Shown piece by piece: positions 23,801 to 31,407 of a stretch of 33,708 nucleotides of DNA (within the stretch, counting starts at the first letter, position 1; every line of letters starts with the position of its first letter). Under the pieces are notes generated by a model. That model searched no databases, had not been told where the DNA came from, and was given only the letters and a program-made list of their open reading frames with translations. Position numbers and translations under genes: made by a program. Origin of the DNA: Ruminococcus sp. Phil15 (GTDB lineage Bacteria > Bacillota > Clostridia > Oscillospirales > Ruminococcaceae); contig MSHC01000022.1 of NCBI GenBank assembly GCA_001940995.1, forward strand, positions 1 to 33,708, in the 5' to 3' direction.

Positions 23801-25222
23801 ATCTACTTCCGACAGCACATAGCTGGAACCGATGAGGACATCCCTGAAATATGCCTTGCCGGTGCTGTCGGTAACAGCGTATTCGTCAACGGGCAGGCCG
23901 CTGAGCGAAGTACCGGAAAGGTGGAATTTTACACCTTCATTCAGACCATCCTCACTGGTCTTGGTCACGGTGAGATCCCCGCGCTTCAGGACATTGTTGA
24001 AGGTCACGGTAGAAATATGGCCGCTGACAATGGTTACTCTCTGAACGCTCTGCGGCTCATAGCGAGGGATATTCTGTTCGGTCACAGTATAAACACCGGG
24101 CATCAGCTCTACATCCACCGTTCCGTCTGCATTCGTTGTGACATTTTTATTGACTCCGTTGCCGGAAATATTGAAGCTGATACCGGATACCACACCGTCC
24201 TCCGATGTCTTTCGAATGCGACCTGTACCGTAGGTTTCGGTGTCGATATTCAGATAAAAATATACGGGATCGGAAGCGCCGGAAATCATGGTCTGTTTGC
24301 CGATACAACCCCAAATCAGCATCTCACCGCAATTCAGATTGACTTTCTTCTGTGCGGAAACCGCAACAGGCGAGGTGATCATCGAATCGCTGGTAAAGGT
24401 ATACTGATTTCCGCTTCTCGATACCCGGATGCCGTTTGCAGAGAGGTTAATATCCGAAAGCGTATTGTTGGTATCCGTAAGGGTAAGACTGTAATTTTTC
24501 GCATTGGGATTATACTTCAGCGTATAGGTGTTTGCTCTGCCCTGACTCCTTGCCATAAAACTCGGAATCTTGTAATGCTCTGCCATCTGCGATAAAATCC
24601 AGTTATAGCACTTCTCGGCAGGTCTACCCATTAAGGAATAACAATAGGTGTCCGCGTCAATGCCGTTCGCACTGTGCAGATCGGTCGGGCTTGTGCGGAG
24701 CTGCTGCTGGTATTCCCAAATGATCGTCTGCGTGGCAAAGGCATAATCATCGGCGTTCGTACCTGCCACAGGGGAGGACTGCCCTTCATGCCAGCCGTAC
24801 ATCAACGCCATCATAATGCCGAACTGCGCATCGATGGGCAGATTCTGAAAATAGGAGCTGTTTGTTCCGTTTTTCGACACATAGGAATTTCCTGAGCTGA
24901 AATCAATACCGGATTCCACACAGTACACCTGATGCGTCCCGCTGCTGTCATTCATCATATATTTGCGTTTGGCATTTCCTGCACTGACCGGATGAACGGA
25001 GATGTTGCCGTTGCTGTCGTATGCGATAAAGGAATACGAACTCTTGCTGTAATAATGTTCGCCGTCAGAGCCGACATACCTGTCTCCGAAAGAGGAGGTG
25101 CAGTTGTGTCCTTCCTCGCTCGTCCATGCAAAGGCGGACATAGGCAGTGCGGTCACCATCATCAGCAGGCAGAGAACCGCTGACAGGATTCGCCTACCGC
25201 TTAACTTAAACTTTGTTTTCAT
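20885..25222 (-). CDS. Large surface adhesin: thioester domain, SpaA-like repeats, VaFE repeats, VPQTG anchor
   Basis: A 1445-residue cell-wall protein. Signal peptide about 1-32. Residues about 85-310 form a TQXA-type thioester domain with Cys101 (YCVESG) and Gln165 (ATQTIIWEY) as the internal bond pair, capable of covalent attachment to host surfaces. Then come roughly eight SpaA/Cna-B-type prealbumin folds (about 330-1150), each with a closing YTVTE- or YEIIEQN-like strand, likely carrying isopeptide bonds. Two VaFE repeats follow (1158-1279 and 1280-1400), then the sorting signal VPQTG at 1405-1409, a membrane helix and the tail KRKKDDDDE. The partner is presumably the class B sortase at 16711. 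It may stabilise mating pairs or adhere to host tissue. A terminator lies just upstream. Confidence 0.94.
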   Translation of the reverse strand: MKTKFKLSGRRILSAVLCLLMMVTALPMSAFAWTSEEGHNCTSSFGDRYVGSDGEHYYSKSSYSFIAYDSNGNISVHPVSAGNAKRKYMMNDSSGTHQVYCVESGIDFSSGNSYVSKNGTNSSYFQNLPIDAQFGIMMALMYGWHEGQSSPVAGTNADDYAFATQTIIWEYQQQLRTSPTDLHSANGIDADTYCYSLMGRPAEKCYNWILSQMAEHYKIPSFMARSQGRANTYTLKYNPNAKNYSLTLTDTNNTLSDINLSANGIRVSRSGNQYTFTSDSMITSPVAVSAQKKVNLNCGEMLIWGCIGKQTMISGASDPVYFYLNIDTETYGTGRIRKTSEDGVVSGISFNISGNGVNKNVTTNADGTVDVELMPGVYTVTEQNIPRYEPQSVQRVTIVSGHISTVTFNNVLKRGDLTVTKTSEDGLNEGVKFHLSGTSLSGLPVDEYAVTDSTGKAYFRDVLIGSSYVLSEVDTAIRYVVPDDQEAAIEWNKVTEKGFYNALKKFQVTVTKSDAETGTAQGDASLSGAVYGIYKGDQLIDTYTTDRNGQFTTDFYICDYDWTIREISPSEGYLLNDTIYPVGAEPELYTVEYNATANDVLETVQKGKIAVIKHCDDGETQIETPETGAEFEVFLKSSGTYEAAKESERDYLVCDENGFAETKELPYGIYTVRQTKGWDGKELMDAFDVFVNKDGEVYRYLINNATFEALIEIVKKDIETGNVIPASGIGFKVRNTDTGEYIVQHINYPTPVDIDIYYTDSTGKLMMPEALPYGNYEIIEQNTCYGYVLDSNPVPFTVDGSKTVVTVEKHNIAQKGTITVSKSGEIFDSVAGDKGFYHPIYAVGGLAGAVYEITAAEDVVTLDGTLRYSKGEVVATIETDSTGTATSEPLYLGKFEVREIKAPYGMVISNEVHPVELTYAGQEVEITETATAFYNERQRVQIDLSKVMEQDERFQIGMNGEILSVQFGLFAAEDLTSADGSVIPADGLMEIVSCDENGKAVFATDVPVGAKLYVKEIATNEQYILSDEKYPVDFAYAGQDTATVSITVNNGEAIPNDIIYGNIKGLKIDRETEETIVGALFGLFRADETEFTTEKAILTAESGEDGIFTFENVPYGNWIVKELAPAESFLPNEEIYPVTVSEHEQLIEITVVNDRIPEIGTTAAVDGEKEIFATEVFVLTDIVAYQHLIPGKEYVLKGILMDKTTGKALLIDGKEIHAETVFTPETPAGETTVEFTFDSRYIKADTDIVVFESLYKDGKELAVHADIDDEGQTVKVKVPEIGTKASIDGKKEVTAKGTITIEDIVSYKNLTPGKEYTVKGTLMDKSTGKPFTVDGKEISSSYTFKPETADGEVRMTFTFDAGTITKATEIVVFESVYRDGVEVAVHADINDEGQTVKLVPPTPDVPQTGDDTNLGFWIGLGAIALGGLISCGIMVIKRKKDDDDE
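21029..21751 (-). repeat. Two tandem VaFE repeats within the adhesin gene
   Basis: Residues 1158-1279 (21386-21751) and 1280-1399 (about 21029-21385) are similar along their full length: both start EIGT, contain LMDK(T/S)TGK and VVFES, and end AVHADI(D/N)DEGQTVK. They are stalk modules of about 120 residues each. Confidence 0.85.
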
Positions 25223-25257
25223 AGGCTGTTAAACCGTCCTTTCTTAATTTTGGGCAT

Positions 25258-25290
25258 AAAAAAATCCCTCTGTGTTTTTTCACAGAGGGA
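25258..25290 (-). terminator. Rho-independent terminator between lipoprotein and adhesin
   Basis: A perfect 9-bp stem (25267-25275 with 25282-25290), a 6-base loop and eight T on the minus strand (25265-25258, the first after one A). It lies 19 bases after the lipoprotein stop and 35 bases before the adhesin start, leaving no room for a separate promoter. It is therefore likely a partial terminator that lowers adhesin expression. Confidence 0.85.
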
Positions 25291-25309
25291 GGTTCCCGAT
25301 GAGGAGCTG

Positions 25310-26062
25310 CTATGCGAAGAGGAAGTATATGGAATATACGCCGTTTCCTCTTGCTTCGCAGTAAATATTAAAGTGTGTGATTTCATCCATGCCGTAGGCG
25401 CTGAGATTGTCGGCGGTATGGAATCTAATATAGCCTGCAAGATTCTGCTTTAAGGTTTCGCCCTGATTGCTTTGCGATGCCGTCACGGGATTCCACCATG
25501 AAGCGGTGTCGGGAGTGAGCGAGGCGTCCAGTGTAAGCCCCATGCTTTGTCCTATCCCGATGCAGTCTGCTTTGATCGCCTCGATATCAAATTCGAAGTC
25601 GTAAGCTGTTTTCGGCTGCACCTCCTGCGGAGGTGTTTCGGGTTCTACAGGTGTTTCCGGCTCTGCAGGCATCGGTGTCGCCGGTGCTTCAGCCGGCGTT
25701 TTCTGTGGCTCTTGCTCCGGCTGGATTTCCGGCGGCGTTGGTTCAGGTTGTGCCTGTTCCGTCTGAGCCGGAGTGGTTTCTTTCTTTGGCTGCGATTCGG
25801 CAGGAGGCGCTGCCCGACTTTCTGTTTCTTCTGCCTGTGGTTGCCTTTCAGGCGTGGCGGCTGCCGATGTTTCCGGTTCCTGTGAAGCTGTCGATTCGGC
25901 AGGGATGTCATCGTCTGTTTCGCTGCTCGATGCCGATGATGCATCTGCCGAGACCATGCTGTTCGGTGAGATCTTCTCAGGCGGTTTTGCCTGTTCTCCG
26001 CATCCGGCAAGCCCTGTTATCAGGAGTCCGCATAAAACTGCGGTTATTACTTTTTTCTTCAT
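25310..26062 (-). CDS. Proline/glutamate-rich lipoprotein
   Basis: A 250-residue lipoprotein. The lipobox LAGC places the lipidated cysteine at residue 21. Residues about 35-155 form a low-complexity Pro/Glu/Gln/Ala linker that should span the cell wall. The C-terminal 95 residues form a small globular domain (YDFEFDIEAIKADCIGIGQS at its start, THFNIYCEARG near the end). The domain is not assigned to a family. AAAGGACGG precedes the ATG. It lies directly upstream of the adhesin gene and may act at the surface during mating; that is inference. Confidence 0.85.
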   Translation of the reverse strand: MKKKVITAVLCGLLITGLAGCGEQAKPPEKISPNSMVSADASSASSSETDDDIPAESTASQEPETSAAATPERQPQAEETESRAAPPAESQPKKETTPAQTEQAQPEPTPPEIQPEQEPQKTPAEAPATPMPAEPETPVEPETPPQEVQPKTAYDFEFDIEAIKADCIGIGQSMGLTLDASLTPDTASWWNPVTASQSNQGETLKQNLAGYIRFHTADNLSAYGMDEITHFNIYCEARGNGVYSIYFLFA

Positions 26063-26141
26063 ACATGATCACCGTCCTTTACCACAAGCATACCGAGAAA
26101 ATCTCAAAAGTCCAGACATTTCTGCGAGATTTCAGAAAAAG

Positions 26142-26528
26142 TTACATACTCGGCGCCATGCCCTGCGTTTCGCTTTCTTCTGCGGCTTCATTCTGCTGCT
26201 CTTGTGCCTGAACTGCCTGCTCATAGGCGTCTATCACCTTTTCATTCAGCTCGGTTCTTGCTTCGGCGGTTACCGCATGAAAGATATCGCTGTATTTGGT
26301 ATTGCCGTTCCCGTCCTTATAGCTGTTCTGCGGCATAGAGACAAACAAGCCTTTCTGTGAATCCACAACACGGATACCGTGGATAGCGAAGGCTCCGCCG
26401 ATGTTGGCGCTGGCGAACGCTTTGACACTGCTGCCTTCGTAATCATTCAGCCTGTCAATCCGCACCTGAATAGACGGATTTTTTTGTTTTTGCTCCTTTG
26501 GGGTAACTGCCTGTTTCTTTGCTGCCAT
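26142..26528 (-). CDS. SpoVG-like nucleic-acid-binding protein with PSM tail
   Basis: A 128-residue protein with AGGAGG before the ATG. Residues about 18-105 match the SpoVG fold: VRIDRLND, KAFASANIGGAFAIHGIRVV, GLFVSMPQNSYKDGNG and DIFHAVTAEARTELNEKV. SpoVG proteins bind DNA or RNA and regulate widely in Firmicutes. An added tail (about 108-128) is Gln/Glu-rich and ends TQGMAPSM, part of the shared tail set and absent from chromosomal SpoVG. It follows two AbrB-like genes, so this is a small regulatory block. Confidence 0.88.
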   Translation of the reverse strand: MAAKKQAVTPKEQKQKNPSIQVRIDRLNDYEGSSVKAFASANIGGAFAIHGIRVVDSQKGLFVSMPQNSYKDGNGNTKYSDIFHAVTAEARTELNEKVIDAYEQAVQAQEQQNEAAEESETQGMAPSM

Positions 26529-26549
26529 AGTTTTTCCTCCTGTTCTTAT

Positions 26550-26861
26550 TTATTGTGCCGTGATACCCGGCGCCTGCTTTTCTGCCCATTTAACCGACAG
26601 ATGAATTAAAGCGGCGTGCTGCTCGGAATCGGTCAGCCCATCCAAAAACTCAAGCAGCGTGACCTCGTTCACGCTGTCGCCGGGCGGATCATCCTTGCAG
26701 TTATTACAGATTTTTTCTCTCCTGACAAGCACAGTTCTGCCATCCTCCGATTCCGTGAAGGACAGCACGTCGTTGTAACAGAATCCGACGCGCTGCCGCA
26801 TTTCATAGGGAATGGTGATGCGTCCGCGCTTGCCGAGAATACGGTACATGGTATTTGCCAT
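26550..26861 (-). CDS. AbrB/SpoVT-like DNA-binding protein
   Basis: A 103-residue protein. Start at 26861 with GGAGG seven bases upstream. The N-terminal 50 residues have the AbrB/MazE swapped-hairpin pattern (YRILGKRGRITIPYEMRQRVGF, then DVLSFTESEDGRTVLVRRE). The second half is helical (LLEFLDGLTDSEQHAALIHLSVKWAE), with CNNC near residue 54 as a possible metal site. It is adjacent to another AbrB-like protein, so the two may form heterodimers. Confidence 0.82.
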   Translation of the reverse strand: MANTMYRILGKRGRITIPYEMRQRVGFCYNDVLSFTESEDGRTVLVRREKICNNCKDDPPGDSVNEVTLLEFLDGLTDSEQHAALIHLSVKWAEKQAPGITAQ

Positions 26862-26863
26862 CC

Positions 26864-27121
26864 TCACACCTCCGCATCTTCACATTCTTCGATGCAGGGA
26901 CAGTCCTCACAGTTGCCGTCACAGTCTGTCTCGTTCATCGGACAATGATCACAATCGCCGTCACAGATAAAGTCTTCCGGCGCATCCGCTTTCTCAATGA
27001 TGAGGCGGTTTGCCTCCACGCTCATCTTCATGGCGCCGCCTTCAAAAATTCCTGTCTCCAAAAGCATTTTTGCAGGAACAGAAAGCAGCACGAAGCTTTG
27101 CTTCATTTTTTTATTTTGCAT
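26864..27121 (-). CDS. AbrB-like protein with cysteine-rich C-terminus
   Basis: An 85-residue protein. Start at 27121, with AAAGGAG eleven bases upstream; the frame extends four codons to a GTG. The N-terminal 45 residues look AbrB-like (VLLSVPAKMLLETGIF, MSVEANRLIIEKA). The last 35 contain eight cysteines in a CxxxC/CxxC pattern separated by Asp/Glu/Asn, which suggests a metal-binding knuckle. It overlaps nothing and directly follows the adenine methyltransferase gene. A metal- or redox-responsive regulator is plausible but unproven. Confidence 0.78.
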   Translation of the reverse strand: MQNKKMKQSFVLLSVPAKMLLETGIFEGGAMKMSVEANRLIIEKADAPEDFICDGDCDHCPMNETDCDGNCEDCPCIEECEDAEV

Positions 27122-28110
27122 GATATGATACACTCCTTTAGGATTTTTTCGATTTCTGCAGGGCTTAGCTCATTCTCCATTTCAAACAGAGTGAGCTGTC
27201 TTGCATTCTGCCGTTCCCGTTCATAGAAATCGTAGTTGCCGATCAGCAGTTCGGGGAATTCCTTTCCGGCTTCATATTTCTGCACCATTGAGTGGATTCT
27301 TTTAAATCCGAACTGATTGTAGTCCTGATACAATTTCCTGATTTCAGGACAGTCGTTATAAGAGACCAGCCACTTGCCTTTTGCTTCTGCAAGCGCACGG
27401 TGAAGCCGGACATGGTCATCCCATGTGAAGCCGCACTCATACACATATTCGCTGGTGAAGTACGGCGGATCACAATAGGTAAAAGCATCCGGTCGGTCAT
27501 AGTGCCGGATCAGCACCTCGAAGTCCTGATTTTCGATGATTGCGTTTGCAAGCCTCTTTGCAAGCTGCTCAATCAGAGAAAACAGGCTTGCAATGTTGAA
27601 GGGCTGGCAGGCATAGGATTTTCCTCCGCTGGAATAGCTGTAGCGGACGAGCTTTAAGAACATCACCGCACGGCGCAAATCATAATCTTCTTTGGCCGTC
27701 TTATACAGCAGCCTGATTTCCGATGCCTTTGGCGCCGGGAGCAGGATATTCGTCAGATCAAGCTCCTGCTTCAAAAACTCATCGGTAAATTCCTGCTTCT
27801 CAAAAAAATGCTTGAGGACGACAAAATCGTCTCTTGCGTTTAAATTGAGAAAGCCAAGCTCTCGGATGAATTCCATCGGTCGGTCACGCATACAGCGGAA
27901 CAGATTGACAAGGTTTGCGTTATAATCGTTGTAAACTTCAAACTTGTCGGGAACAGCTTTGCCCAGCAGCACAGCGCCCGATCCGCCGAACGGCTCGATA
28001 TACCGCCCGTAGCTCAGCGGAAACAAAGCGTATAAGATGTGAAGGATGGAAGTTTTGTTTCCCATCCAACTGACAGGGCTTTTGATAATCATCACCTCCT
28101 TTGGCGACAT
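27103..28110 (-). CDS. D12-class DNA adenine N6-methyltransferase (Dam family)
   Basis: A 335-residue orphan methyltransferase with no restriction enzyme beside it. The motif-I-type loop is EPFGGSGAVLLG at 39-50, the acidic motif II is VYNDYN at 59-64, and catalytic motif IV DPPY is at 214-217. The start is ambiguous: ATG at 28110 has no clear ribosome binding site, while ATG at 28092 has AAAGGAGGTG almost adjoining it. A hairpin system lies directly upstream (28111-28170). It probably protects the element from host restriction or alters its expression. It overlaps the next gene by 19 bases. Confidence 0.9.
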   Translation of the reverse strand: MSPKEVMIIKSPVSWMGNKTSILHILYALFPLSYGRYIEPFGGSGAVLLGKAVPDKFEVYNDYNANLVNLFRCMRDRPMEFIRELGFLNLNARDDFVVLKHFFEKQEFTDEFLKQELDLTNILLPAPKASEIRLLYKTAKEDYDLRRAVMFLKLVRYSYSSGGKSYACQPFNIASLFSLIEQLAKRLANAIIENQDFEVLIRHYDRPDAFTYCDPPYFTSEYVYECGFTWDDHVRLHRALAEAKGKWLVSYNDCPEIRKLYQDYNQFGFKRIHSMVQKYEAGKEFPELLIGNYDFYERERQNARQLTLFEMENELSPAEIEKILKECIISCKIKK

Positions 28111-28170
28111 CAACCGCCCTGAAATAAAAAAAGGCCGATACCAATCGTTTTCAGGGCGATTGATACCGGC
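28111..28170 (-). promoter_or_regulatory. Terminator/antiterminator-like hairpin pair before the adenine methyltransferase
   Basis: Read on the minus strand, 28170-28157 pairs with 28147-28134 (14 bp, two wobble pairs, 9-base loop) and is followed by seven T (28132-28126), a standard terminator. Alternatively 28162-28149 pairs with 28124-28111 (14 bp, one wobble pair). The second pairing uses the loop and 3' part of the terminator's first arm, so the two structures exclude each other. It also ends at the base next to the ATG at 28110. Confidence 0.75.
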
Positions 28171-28173
28171 TTG

Positions 28174-28320
28174 TTAGATTTTGTCGTTCAGCTTTTGCTG
28201 AAGCCTTCTGATTTCCTGCTCATAATTGTTGATTCGGTTAATCTGCACACAGCAGAGTACCGTTACTGCAATACAGCCGCCGATCAGAAGTCCTGCCAGC
28301 AGCCATGCAAGCTCACTCAT
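28174..28320 (-). CDS. DUF3789-like single-pass membrane protein
   Basis: A 48-residue protein starting two bases after the previous stop. One membrane helix (about 4-25, LAWLLAGLLIGGCIAVTVLC) is followed by a charged helix (NNYEQEIRRLQQKLNDK) that could form a coiled coil. This matches the tiny DUF3789 proteins found in Tn1549-type elements. The stop is four bases before the terminator hairpin at 28134-28170. Function unknown. Confidence 0.75.
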   Translation of the reverse strand: MSELAWLLAGLLIGGCIAVTVLCCVQINRINNYEQEIRRLQQKLNDKI

Positions 28321-28321
28321 C

Positions 28322-28690
28322 CTACATCACCATCCCTTCGTCTATATTTTCCGACTCATCCTCTGTGAAATCGCTGAGACGATTGGGAACATAATCGGAA
28401 AGCCATGTGCCGCCGAATTGCTCATGAGAACGAAGCCGCCATATGGCAAGCCTGCCCATATCAAGTTTTGCACTGTCGTTAAACGGGAAGAGGAGGTTTG
28501 TCAAACCTTCGTTTTCGAAAGCATAAATGTTTTCAAATTTCGTTCCGTTAAGCAGCAGTTTTTCCTCGGCGAACAGGCTGTTGATCCCGTCCAGCCATTC
28601 CTGCAAATCTCCGCCGCAGCCCTGCAGAACAAGTCCATCGCTGTCATTCATCCGGCGAAGATCTTCCGCAGTGATTCTTTTAATGCTCAT
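28322..28690 (-). CDS. Conserved mobile-element protein with GMVM tail
   Basis: A 122-residue soluble protein recalled as common in Tn1549-type elements but without a function known to me. GGAGGG lies before the ATG at 28690, which overlaps the previous stop as ATGA. Recognisable segments are LVLQGCGGDLQEWLDGIN, then ENIYAFENEGLTNLLFPF and GGTWLSDYVPNRL. It ends with the acidic stretch TEDESENIDE and GMVM, one of the shared tails not explained by any overlap. Confidence 0.72.
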   Translation of the reverse strand: MSIKRITAEDLRRMNDSDGLVLQGCGGDLQEWLDGINSLFAEEKLLLNGTKFENIYAFENEGLTNLLFPFNDSAKLDMGRLAIWRLRSHEQFGGTWLSDYVPNRLSDFTEDESENIDEGMVM

Positions 28691-30246
28691 AGCTGCATCC
28701 CTCCGAATTCCTGATTTTCATCAAGTTCCTCATCGGCAAATTCCTGCGGCGTCATCGTATAGCCTGTAAAGTTGGGATCAGTATCTTCCTCGAAAGGGAT
28801 ATATCCGCTTTCTCCGAAATCGAGGATTTCTTTCATGAGTACCGTGCCGCCGTGATTCACGCCGACCTTCGGCTCAATGGAAATGAAGCGGCTGCCGTCA
28901 TCACTGTGACGGAGATCGTAAGCATACAACCCTTCGGGGATTTCCTCCGGCATAAGCCTGCCGTTTGAAAACAGTGCCTTGCGGTCAAGCACCTCGATGA
29001 CATCTAATTTCTCATTGGTCAATGTCTGCGTTTTCAATTCTTTCGTTTCCGGCTCGTCACATGGGACAATTTCATACAGGGAGCGTCCACAGGCGGAAAC
29101 CACACCATATGGCGTTTCAGCGGCGCCGAGTCTTTGAAGCAGCCGTTCTCCCTCGTTCTGTGTGAGCAGGGTATCCAGCCATTTGCTGTCAAAGCGACTA
29201 TCCATAAAGCGGCGCAGATAGTCTTTGAAAAATACGCCTGCGGAATCAGAATAATAGGACAATTCATAGCGGTCGAGCTGCTCCAGCGTATCCAGTGCAG
29301 CCCGAACATCCTTCGGTGGACTTACGGACAATACCGCTTTGAATTTCACCTGATCCAGCGGCGACTGTTCCGCCATGTGCTGTGCCAGCGTATTCAGCGT
29401 ATCAAAATCTGCCATGTCTCCGAACATTTCAGATGTAATCTGCGGGACAGAGGATTCAAAACCGTAATATACACAATCCTCGATGCAAGCCTCATTATGC
29501 CGCTGTGCAATCTCATCGGCTTTTTCTTTTGTGGCGGGCAGGCTGATCCACTCGGCGCTGTCTGCGGTTTCATCGGTGCTGTTTACGGGAGCCTCTGCAA
29601 TTTCCAGCCGAAAAGCAAACCAATGGGAGGCTTCTTCATGGGGAAGGGTTTTCCCGTCATACACCTGCGGCATTTCATAATCTCCGGCAACAACATAGAA
29701 ACCGTTTACAAACACGCCGCCGTCATTTTCCCGCTGCAGTCTGCCGATCTGCTTTTTATCCAGCAGATACAGAGCCTGTTCGGGAACACTTGCCACATCC
29801 CCATGCAGATCGTTTTCAATCACAAACTGTCCGAGCTGCTCATCGCTTCCCACATTGGAAGCAATCATGACGGTATCAAGCCCATAGGTCATGTTGATTA
29901 AATCCTTCACGCTTACAAGCTCGCCTTCGGAATGGTCGGGAATGACACGGGGAGCAGCCGCCTGCAGCGCCAGCCGTTCCTCATCGTTCAGAGCGTCCAG
30001 CCGTTTTGCAAGGAAGTTCAGCTCGTCCAGCGTAGGCGAATCCAGCCGGACGTCCGAAAGTCTTGGCAGGAGGTCGCAGTTTAGGATGGAAATATCCTGA
30101 TAGCCGTCCTGCCTAAAGACAGCTCTCGATTTTTGCAGAGCGTCCCGGATTTCGTAATCCTCGGCGGGCAGTTCAAGGTCTGCATAATAATAGCCGTCGA
30201 GTTCGTCATATTCTGTTACAAGTTCAATGGTCATTTGCTTTGCCAA
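28687..30246 (-). CDS. ArdA-like antirestriction protein with LPD28 domain
   Basis: A 519-residue acidic protein. The TTG at 30246 is preferred as start (GAGG eight bases upstream); the frame also opens at a GTG at 30255. The N-terminal half contains an antirestriction-like module (LDELNFLAKRLDALND, GLDTVMIASNVGSDEQLGQF), the middle is divergent, and residues about 400-490 fit the polyvalent-protein domain LPD28 (NEKLDVIEVLDRKALFSNGR to VGVNHGGTVLM). ArdA proteins mimic DNA and block type I restriction enzymes. The GGMQL end overlaps the next gene's ribosome binding site. It sits between two orphan methyltransferases. Confidence 0.78.
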   Translation of the reverse strand: MAKQMTIELVTEYDELDGYYYADLELPAEDYEIRDALQKSRAVFRQDGYQDISILNCDLLPRLSDVRLDSPTLDELNFLAKRLDALNDEERLALQAAAPRVIPDHSEGELVSVKDLINMTYGLDTVMIASNVGSDEQLGQFVIENDLHGDVASVPEQALYLLDKKQIGRLQRENDGGVFVNGFYVVAGDYEMPQVYDGKTLPHEEASHWFAFRLEIAEAPVNSTDETADSAEWISLPATKEKADEIAQRHNEACIEDCVYYGFESSVPQITSEMFGDMADFDTLNTLAQHMAEQSPLDQVKFKAVLSVSPPKDVRAALDTLEQLDRYELSYYSDSAGVFFKDYLRRFMDSRFDSKWLDTLLTQNEGERLLQRLGAAETPYGVVSACGRSLYEIVPCDEPETKELKTQTLTNEKLDVIEVLDRKALFSNGRLMPEEIPEGLYAYDLRHSDDGSRFISIEPKVGVNHGGTVLMKEILDFGESGYIPFEEDTDPNFTGYTMTPQEFADEELDENQEFGGMQL

Positions 30247-30256
30247 GTGATTCACC

Positions 30257-31363
30257 TCATTTCACAATGCCGTATCGGTCATTGATTTCCTTAATTTTTT
30301 TACCGATTGCGGTGATAACGGGTACGCTTACCGCATTTCCCGCCATCTTATACAAATGCCCGTCTGAAAGCCCGGTGGCCTGTACTTTATAAAACTGTTC
30401 GTCTGTAAAACCCTGCAGCCGCCAGCATTCAATGGGCATCAGCTTTCGGATTCTGCCGTGATGTACAATGCCATGCCTGTCCTGTGCCGTGATCGTAAAC
30501 ATCGGCTCGTCCGGCTCTTTCATCCTCCTGCCGTTCTGACGGACAGTTTCACGGTCAGGCGTCAGGATTGCTCTCGGCATATCCTCTACAAGAACGCCGG
30601 AATTTCTGCCCTTGTGGTTTCCTACGCCGGAGTCGTATCGGGCAATCAGGCATCTTGCCTCATCGGTAATAGCAGGATCGGGATTCAGGTCAATAAAATA
30701 AAGCCCGGTTTTTCCTCCCCAGCCGCCTGATCCCGCACACTGCGTACAGGCTACGCCATCGGTGCTGTAAACTCTCGCTCCCTGTGGTCCGGGTATAAGC
30801 TGCTTAAGATTTTCCGCATTGCCGCTTCTGAGAGGAAATACTTCTCCGGCGCCTCGTCCGTCACGATGTCCGACAATGTACAGGCGCCTTCGCTGTTGGG
30901 GGACTCCGAAATATTTGCTGTTAAGCACACACCATTCAGGATGATACCCCATTTCAACAAGCGTGGAGAGGATGGTTTCAAATGTCCGGCCGTCGTCATG
31001 CGATAACAGCCCCGGCACATTTTCCAGTAAAAGAAATGCAGGCCGTTTCTCACGAGCGATTCGGGCAACTTCAAAGAAGAGAGTTCCTCTTGTATCTGCG
31101 AATCCGAGCCGTTTTCCTGCAACTGAGAAGCTCTGACAAGGAAATCCCGCACAGATGAGATCAATGTCGGGAACTGCGGCTGGGTTGATTTTGGTTGCGT
31201 CTTCATAATAAATTTCTCCTTTCGGTTCATAGAGTGCGTTATAGGCTTTATTTGCATATTTGTCGATTTCGCAGTGGCCGACACACGCAAAGCCTTCCGC
31301 TGCTTCAAGACCCGAACGGAATCCGCCGATGCCTGCGAACATATCAAAAAATCGGATTGCCAT
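30257..31363 (-). CDS. DNA cytosine C5-methyltransferase (Dcm family)
   Basis: A 368-residue orphan methyltransferase. Motif I FFDMFAGIGGF at 5-15, catalytic Cys76 in GFPCQSFS (motif IV), ENV at 114-116 (motif VI), QQRRRLYIVG at 156-165 (motif VIII), a variable target-recognition region (about 185-300) and the closing motif X GNAVSVPV near 345. All key motifs are present, and no restriction endonuclease gene is next to it. It probably shields the element from restriction after entry. The target sequence cannot be read from the protein. The ATG at 31363 has only a weak upstream GGA. Confidence 0.94.
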   Translation of the reverse strand: MAIRFFDMFAGIGGFRSGLEAAEGFACVGHCEIDKYANKAYNALYEPKGEIYYEDATKINPAAVPDIDLICAGFPCQSFSVAGKRLGFADTRGTLFFEVARIAREKRPAFLLLENVPGLLSHDDGRTFETILSTLVEMGYHPEWCVLNSKYFGVPQQRRRLYIVGHRDGRGAGEVFPLRSGNAENLKQLIPGPQGARVYSTDGVACTQCAGSGGWGGKTGLYFIDLNPDPAITDEARCLIARYDSGVGNHKGRNSGVLVEDMPRAILTPDRETVRQNGRRMKEPDEPMFTITAQDRHGIVHHGRIRKLMPIECWRLQGFTDEQFYKVQATGLSDGHLYKMAGNAVSVPVITAIGKKIKEINDRYGIVK

Positions 31364-31407
31364 AAAGCATCCGACCGTTCCTTTGGTTTATTTTTTTCGG
31401 TACCACC

